Part shown: positions 54,201-63,200 of the stretch, one piece after another | Numbering within the stretch: the stretch's first letter is position 1 | Layout: every line of letters begins with the position of its first letter | DNA from: Lentisphaerae bacterium RIFOXYA12_64_32 | GTDB lineage: Bacteria > Verrucomicrobiota > Lentisphaeria > Oligosphaerales > YB12-FULL-65-16 | Assembly (NCBI GenBank): GCA_001803235.1 | Contig: MHBL01000381.1 | Location: forward strand, 1-64,000 | Direction: 5' to 3' | Length of the DNA stretch: 64,000 bases | Translations under genes and position numbers: made by a program | Notes under the pieces: generated by a model | The model's input: only the letters and a program-made list of their open reading frames with translations | Database searches by the model: none | Told to the model about the DNA's origin: nothing

Positions 54201-57200
54201 GCACGCTGACCGTGACGAAAGCGGACCAGAGCATCACGTTCGACGCCCTGCCGGCGCGGACCTACGGCGACCCGCCTTTCAGCGTTGCCGCCACGGCAAG
54301 CAGCGGCCTGGCGGTGACGTTCACCAGCCTGACGCCGGGCGTGATCACCGTGGACGGCACCACGGTGACCATCGTGGGCGCGGGCACGGCCACCCTCCGC
54401 GCGGCGCAGTCGGGCGACACGAACTACAACGCCGCCACGGCCGTGGAGCGGAGTTTCGCCGTCGGCAAGAAGGCGCTTGCCGTCACTGCGGCCGACAAGA
54501 GCCGTGTGCACGGTGCCGCCAACCCCAGTTTCACGCTCGGCTTCACCGGGTGGGCAGGGGACGACGAGGTTGGCGACCTGACGGTCCTGCCCACGGCCTC
54601 CTGCACCGCCACGGCGACGAGCAACGTCGGCAGTTACGACATCGTGCCAGCCGGTGGCAGCGACGAGAACTACACGTTCACTTACGTCAAGGGCACGCTG
54701 ACCATCACCCGGGCTACACTCAACGCCACGGCGGACGACACGTCGCGGCCGTACGGCCAGGCCAACCCGGCGCTGACCATCACCTACACAGGCTTTGCCA
54801 ACGGCGAGACGGCCACGGTGCTCGACGACGAGCCGGATGCGGCGACTACCGCCGCGCCGGACAGCGCGCCCGGCGCCTACGCCATCACGCTGAGCGGTGG
54901 CAGCGACAACAATTACGCGTTTGCGTTCGTTGGCGGGACTCTGACGGTGACCCAGGCCAGCCAGTCGATCACGTTTGCCGAATTGCCCGGTAAGACCTAT
55001 GGCGACACGAACTTCGACCTCACTGCCACTGCCAGTTCCGGGTTGCCCGTGGCCTTCATCAGCGACAATGCAGCGGTCGCCACGGTCAGCGGCAGCACGG
55101 TCACTCTCCACGCCGCCGGCACGGCGACAATCCGGGTTTCGCAGGCAGGCGACGCCAACTACAGCGCCGCTCCGGCTGTCGAACGGACCTTGACCGTCGC
55201 GAAGAAGACTCTCACCGTGACTGCGGATCATCAGGGCCGCACGTACGGCGCGGTCAACCCGGCGTTCACGCTGCAGTACAACGGTTGGGCCGGTGACGAC
55301 GACACCGGCGACCTGGACGCCGTGCCCACGGCCGCTTGCGCCGCCGTGCCGGCCAGCGACGCAGGCCTCTACGACATCGTCCCCGCGGGCGGCGCGGCCG
55401 ACAACTACGACTTCGCCTATGTGAACGGGACGCTCACGGTGGCGAAGGCGGCGCTAACCATTTCCGCTGATGCCAAGTCGCGCGCCTACGGCGAGGCGAA
55501 CCCTGTGTTCACGCTCAGCTTTGACGGGTTCGTGCTCGGCCAGGACCGCAGTGTGCTGGACGCGGAACCGACCGCCGCGACGACCGCGATTCCGGCCAGC
55601 GCGCCCGGCAGCTACACGATCACTCTGAGCGGCGGCAGTGACGGGGACTACGCGTTCACGCTGGTGCAGGGGACTCTGACGGTCACCAAGGCGGCACAGA
55701 CGATCACGTTTGGCGCCTTGCCGGGAAAGACCTACGGCGATGCGGACTTCGCGGTGACGGCCAGCGCCAGTTCGGGGCTGGCCGTGGTTTTCACCAGCCT
55801 GGCCCCGGCCGTGGCCACCGTCGCGGGCAGTACCGTGCATATCGCCGGTGCGGGGCAGGCTACGATTCGTGCCTCGCAGCCGGGCAACGCGAACTACGAA
55901 CCGGCGCCGGCGGTCGAGCATGTCCTCGACGTGGCCAGGAAGAACCTGACCGCCACGGCCGACAACAAGTCCCGCCTCTACGGCGTCGAGAACCCGCTGC
56001 TGACCATCGGCTACGATGGCTTTGCGGGCGGCGACGATGCCAGCGTTCTCGACGAAGAACCTGTCGCTGCGACGACAGCCACGGTTCACAGTCCGGTCGG
56101 TATCTATCCGATCACGCTGAGCGGCGGCAGTGATGACAACTACAGCTTCGTGCTGGTGGACGGCACGCTCGAGGTCGGGCGTACGCCGCAGAGCATCACG
56201 TTTTCCGAGATCGCCGCGAAGACCTACGGCGCCGCGGACTTCGATCTGACGGCGACCGCGACCTCCGGGCTGCCGGTCAGTTTCGCCAGTTCCGACGCGG
56301 CTGTGGCGACCGTGGCGGGCAGTACGGTCCACATCGTCGGTGCGGGAACCGCGACGATTACCGCGTCGCAGGCCGGAGACGAGAACTACGCGCCCGCCGC
56401 AGACGTGAACCGGACGCTGACCGTGAACCGGAAGACGCTCACGGTCGTTGCTGCCGACAAGAGCCGCACCTATGGCACCGCGAGCCCGGTCTTCACGCTG
56501 CAGTTCAGCGGCTGGGTTGGGGCCGACGGTGTCGGCGACCTCGCCGTTGCGCCGACCGCCACATGCACGGCCACCGCGACGTCGCCCGTGGGGCCGTACG
56601 ACATTGTCGCCGCCGGCGGCGCTGACGACAACTACGACTTCGCGTACACCGACGGCACGCTGACCGTCACGAACGCGCTGCTGACGGCGACGGCGGAGAA
56701 CAAGAGTCGTACCTACGCGACGGTCAACCCACCACTGACGGTTTCCTACGCGGGTTTCGTCAACGGCGAGGACAGCGGCGTCCTGGCGCCGGCGCCGACC
56801 GCCGCGACCGTTGCAGACTTGGCCAGTCCGGCCGGGACGTACCCGATCGTGCTGTCCGGGGGCAGTGCGGCCAACTACAGCCTGATGCTGGTCAACGGTA
56901 CGCTGACCGTTACCAAGGCGTCGCAGACGATCGCGTTCGATGCGCTTCCGGGCAAGGTCTACGGTGACGCGGGCTTCGCACTGATGGCAACGGCCAGTTC
57001 AGGCCTGGTCGTCTCGTACACGAGCCTGAACGAGGCGGTGGCCACGATCAGCGGCACGACGGTCACCATGGTCGGGGCCGGCAGCGCCACGATCCGGGCG
57101 GCCCAGCCTGGAAACGCCAACTACGACGCCGCGTTGCCGGTCGAGCAGACGCTGACGGTTGCGAAGAAGGAACTGGCGGTTACGGCGGACGACAAGACAC

Positions 57201-60200
57201 GTGCCTACGGCGGCTCAAACCCGCCGTTCACGGTCCGGTACGCGGGTTGGGTCGGCACGGACACCGTGCAGGTTCTGGACACGCCGCCGGTCGCCGCCTG
57301 CGCGGCCACGATCACCAGCGACACCGGGGCATACCCCATCACGCCGAGCGGCGGCAGCGACGGTAACTACGACTTCGCGTACACGGCCGGGGCACTGACC
57401 GTCGGCAAGGCGCCGCTGACCGCGACCGCGGACAACAAGTCGCGCGCAGCCGGCGCCCCGAACCCGGTGCTCACCATCACCTACACCGGGTTTCTCAATG
57501 GCGACGATGCAGCCGATCTGGATACGCCGCCGGTTCCGGCGACGGCGGTCCTGGACAACAGCACGGACGTCGGGACGTTCCCCATTACGTTCTCCGTTGC
57601 CGGAGACGACAACAACTATGCGCTGACGCTGGTTGGCGGGACACTGTCGGTTGGCCTGATCGAGCAGGCGATCACCTTTGACCCGCTCGGGGCCAGGACC
57701 TACGGGGATGCGGCGTTCGAGCTGACGGCGAGCATTGTTCCGGCGGACCTGGCGGTCGTGTTTGCCAGCCTCAATGCGGATGTGGCCACGGTGAGCGGCA
57801 CGACGCTGACGATCGTCGGCGCCGGTACCACGACCATCCGCGCCTCCCAGCCCGGCGACGCGACGCACGCGCCGGCGCCGAACGTCGATCAGGTACTGGT
57901 GATCGCCAAGGCGCCGCTGACCGCCACGGCCGAGAACAAGGCGCGGCCGTACGGCCAGCCGAACCCCGCGCTGACCATCGCGTACAGTGGGTTTGTCAAC
58001 GGCGAGGACAGGACCGTTCTGGACGTCGAACCCACCGTCTCGACGGCCGCCACGCTCGACAGTCCCATCGGCGATCACCCCATCGTGCTGGCGGGCGGCG
58101 GCGATGCGAACTACGCGCTGACCCTGGTCGATGGCCTCCTGACGGTCGGCAAGTCGCCGCAGACCATCACGTTCCCGCAGCCTGCCGACCGGACCTACGG
58201 CGACGCGGCGTCTGACCCCGGCGCGAGCAGTAGTTCGGGACTTGCCGTCGCGCTGACCAGCCTGACCCCCGCCGTGGTGACGGTCAGCGGCAGCACGGTC
58301 ACGATTGTGGGCGCGGGTCAGGCCACCGTCCGCGCCGAGCAGGCCGGGGACGCGAACTATGCGGCGGCCACGCCGGTCGAACGCACCTTCACGGTGGCGA
58401 AAAAGGACCTGAGTGTGACCGCGAACGACCAGACGCGCGAGTACGGGCAGGCCAACCCGCCGCTGACGCTCACCTACGCCGGCTTCGTGCAGGGTGAGGA
58501 CGAAACGGTCCTGGACGTGCAGCCCACCGCTGCAACCGCGGCGGCACTCGGCAGTGCGCCGGGCGCCTACCCGATCGAACTGAGTAGCGGCAGCGATGCG
58601 AACTACGCACTGACGCTGCACGATGGCACACTGATCGTGACGCAGGCGCAGCAAACCATCACGTTCCCGGCGATCGCCGGCCGGACCTACGGGGACGCGA
58701 CGTTTGCGCTCAACGCAACGTCCGGTTCCGGGCTGGCCGTGATTTACGTGAGCCTGGATGAAACGGTCGCCACGCTCAGCGGCAGCACCGTGACGGTTGT
58801 GGGTGCGGGGCTGGCCACGATCCGTGCCACGCAGGCGGGCAATGCGAACTACGGACCTGCCCCGGACGTGACGCGGAGTTTCACGGTGGCGCGCAAGTCG
58901 CTGATCGTCACGGCCGAGAACAAGTCCCGGCCGTACGGGCAGGCCAACCCGCCGCTGACCGTTGCCTACACCGGCTTTGCCGCCGGCGACAATGCCTCGG
59001 TCCTGGACGCGCAACCGACGGCGACAACCGTGGCGGACGCGGCCAGTCCGGCTGGCAGTTACGCGATCACACTGTCCGGCGGCAGCGACGCGAACTATGC
59101 GCTGACACTGCAGAACGGGACGCTCACGGTCTCCAAGGCGGCGCAGACCATCAGTTTCGCCGCGCTCGACGTCAAGACCTACGGGGACGCGTCTTTCGGC
59201 CTCTCCGGCAGTGCCACGTCGGGGCTGCTGGTCGCGTTCACGAGCCTGAACACGTCCGTCGCAACCGTGTCCGGAAGTACGGTAACCATCGTCGGCGCCG
59301 GCACGGCCACGATCCGCGCCGCGCAGGCCGGTGACGGCAACTACACCGCGGCACCGAACGTCGACCGGGTTCTGACGGTGAACAAGAAGACGCTCACGGT
59401 GTCAGCCGAGGACAACACTCGCACGTACGGTGCGCCCAATCCGGCCCTCACGTTGACCTACGCCGGCTGGGCCGACACTGACCCGCTGCGGACACTGGAC
59501 ACCTGGCCCGCGGCGACATGTTCAGCCATAAATACTGCTACGCTAGGAGTTTATGCTATTATTCCTGCGGGTGGAGCGGACCGCAAGTACGACTTGGCCT
59601 ACGTCAACGGCACGCTGACGGTGACCCAGGCGCCGTTGACGGCGACCGCGGACAGCAAGTCGCGGCCCTACGGGCAGGCCAATCCGAGCCTGACCATCAC
59701 GTACTCGGGGTTCATGAACGGCGAGACGGCGGCCGTTCTCGATGTGGCGCCGGGCAGCTCCACGCTCGCCACGGTCAGCAGCAGTGTCGGCGCGTACGAG
59801 ATTGCGCTGTCCGGGGGGAGCGACGGCTGCTACGCGCTGAGCCTGGTGCACGGGACGCTCACCGTCGTGAAGGCGGCGCAGACGATCAGCTTCGCCGCGC
59901 TGTCCGGCAAGACGTACGGGGATGCGCCGTTCGGTCTGACGGCGACGGCCGGTTCCGGGCTGCCGATCTCGTTCGCCAGTTCCAGTCCGGCTGTGGCCAC
60001 CGTCGCGGGCAGCACGCTGACGGTCACGGGCGCGGGTACGACGACCATCACGGCCTCGCAGGCCGGCAATACGAACTGGCTGCCGGCGCCGGACGTGCCG
60101 CAGGCGCTGGCGGTTGCCAGGAAGGCGCTTGTGGCTCGGGCGGAGGACACGACGCGTGTGTACCTGGCCGCGAATCCACCGTTGACCGTTGCGTACTCGG

Positions 60201-63200
60201 GTTTTGTCACCGGCGAAGACCACACCGTGCTGGACCAGGAGCCCAGCGTGACGACCACCGCGACGCCGAGCAGTCCGGTGGCGGCGTACCCGATCACGCT
60301 GTCCGGGGGCAGCGACAACAACTACGCCCTGACTCTGGTCAACGGCACGCTGACGGTCACGCCGGCCAGCCAGGCGATCACCTTCGGGCCGCTGGCCGGC
60401 AAGACGTATGGCGATGCGGGGTTCAACCTCACGGGCAGCGCCAGTTCCGGGCTGCCGGTCACGTTCACCAGCCTGAACAGTGATGTTGCCACGGTCAGCG
60501 GCAGCACGGTGACGATCACCGGCGCCGGTGTGGCAGCGATCCGGGCCACGCAGCCGGGCAACGCCAACTACAGCGCCGCACCGCACGCGGATCAGGCTCT
60601 GACCGTGCTGAAGAAGACGCTGGCGGTGGCCGCGCACAACAAGAGCCGCAGTTACGGGATTGCGAACCCCGCATTCACGCTGCAGTTTTCCGGGTGGGTC
60701 GGCGGTGACGGCCTGGCCAACCTTGCCACGGTTCCGACAGCCACCTGTGCGGCCACCGTGACCAGCGACGCCGGCGTTTACCCCATCGTCCCGGCTGGCG
60801 GCGTGGACGAGAACTACGACTTCAACTACACCCACGGCACGCTCTCCGTGGACCAGGCCCCGCTGACCGTGACGGCGGACGACAAGACGCGCCCGTACGG
60901 CCAGCCCAATCCGTCGTTCACCCTCTCCTTCGCGGGGTTCGTGAACGGTGACGTCGCCACCGTACTTGATGCGCTCCCGACCGTTTCCACGACCGCCACG
61001 GCTGCCAGTCCGGTTGGCGACTATGCGATCCACCTCGTCGGCGGCAGCGACAACAACTACGCGCTGACTCTGGTGGACGGCACGCTGAGGATCACGCCGG
61101 CCAGCCAGGCGATCACCTTCGACCTGCTCCCCGGCAAGACCTATGGCGCCGCGGCGTTCGGCCTCACGGCCAGCGCCAGTTCCGGGCTGCCGGTCACGTT
61201 CACGAGCCTGAACAGGGATGTGGCCACGGTCAGCGGCAGCACGGTGACGATCACCGGGGCTGGCGCGGCGACACTGCGCGCCACGCAGCCCGGCAACACC
61301 AACTACGGTGCTGCGCCGCAGGTGGACCGCATTCTGTCCGTCGCCAAGGCGACGTTGACCGCGACGGTCGACAACCAGTCGCGCGCGTACCGGACCGCGG
61401 ACCCTGTGTTCACAGTTTCCTTCAGCGGTTTTGTAAACGGCGAGACGGCGAGCGTGCTCGACGCGCCGCCGACGGCGGCGACGTCGGCAACGTTCGACAG
61501 TCCGCCGGGCGTGTATCCAATCACGCTGTCCGGCGGCAGTGACACGAACTACGATTTCAGCCGGGTCGACGGTGCGCTGACGATCATCAATCTGTCGCCG
61601 GTCATTGACCAGGCCGGACCGCTGAGCGTGGTCATGGACGAGAACGGCGCGCCGCGGCCGTGGGCGGCGCCTGTGCTGACCGCATCGTACGACGGCGCGG
61701 GGGTTCTGAACTGGTCGCTGCTCAGCAGTCCCAGGCACGGTCTTGCCACGGTCCGCGGTACCGGTGCGGCACCGACGGTGTTCCACTATGCGCCGGTCGC
61801 CGACTGGTACGGCACAGACCGGTTCAGCGTGCAAGTCACGGATGGGTTTGGCTTTGGCGACGCGATCACGATCGAGGTGACGGTGGCCCCCAGCGCCGCG
61901 CAGGGCATTGTGGTGTCGGCACCGGATCTCATGGTGGTTGAGGGCGAGACGGCGTCGTTCAGCGTGTGCCTGGCCGCACGGCCGCTCGGCGCGGTTGACG
62001 TTAACGTCACGGTCGCGGGCCGGGCCGGGGCGGTCGCGGTCGTGGACCACGCGGTCATGGTCTTTTCGGTGCACAACTGGAACGTGCCGCAGGCGGTGTT
62101 GGTGCTCGGGTGCGAGGACGCGGATACCACTGACACGTCGACGGTTCTGAATATTGCCGACAGCCTTCAGGCGCTGGTGGCGCGCGATCTGTCCGTCACC
62201 GTACTCGACGATGACCGCCAGGGCATCTGTGTTTCGGCGCGGGAGTTGTCGGTGCGCGAGGGTGGGCAGTGCACGCTTGGAGTATCCCTGATGCAGGCAC
62301 CGGCCGGGCCTGTCGAGGTCGATATCTGCTGTGTCTGCGGCGCGGCGTATGTCGCGCTCTCCGGGCGCCAGAGTCTGACGTTCGGCCCGGGCGACTGGAA
62401 CACGCCGCAGACGCTGACGGTCTCGGCGCCCGACGACGGGGACGCCGAGGACCGGTTCGCACGCCTGCAACTCAGTGCAGCCGGTGTGGATGACATCTTC
62501 GTTGATGTGCAGGTCCTGGATGGCGGGGCGACGCAGGTCCTGAACCTGGAGCCCGGCTGGAACCTGGTCTCCATCCGCGTGGACACCGGGACCGCAACTC
62601 TGACCAGCCTGTTTTCGCCGCCCTGCGTGGGCGCCATCTGGCGTTGGGATGCGGTCTTGCAGGGGTATGTCAACGCCAGAACTGAGCCGGTCGTGCCTTT
62701 GGTAGGATACTGGGTGTACTGCGGCACGCGCGCAATGGCGCAGGTGGTGCTGCAGGGCGAGGCGCTGCAGCCGGTGCGGCGCGACCTGAGCCCGGGCTGG
62801 GACCTGATCGGCCCGCTGGACGACTCGCCTAAGCGGCAGACGCCTGGTCTGCTCGGCGGCGTCTGGGTGTGGACCGGTGGCGACCTGTGGGGTTGCCAGG
62901 ACGGCTACCTGTCGGCGGCCGGACACGAGACACCCGATCTGTGGGGCTATCACGACGGGAAGATGTTCAACCTCGACGACGCACCGGAGCAGCTCCCGGT
63001 GTGGCAGGAACAGGGCGTGCTGATGCAGGGCCACGCGTACTGGGTCGAGGCCGTGGCCACGCACCCGTGGTACCCGTTCCTGTTCTGGGACCGCGTGCCG
63101 CTGCCCGACGGGGCAGGGGACTATACCGCCTACCAGGTCGAGATCTGGGACGGCGCCCCGGAGCTGCCGGACAGCGTGTGTCTTGCCGTGCTGTATGTGG

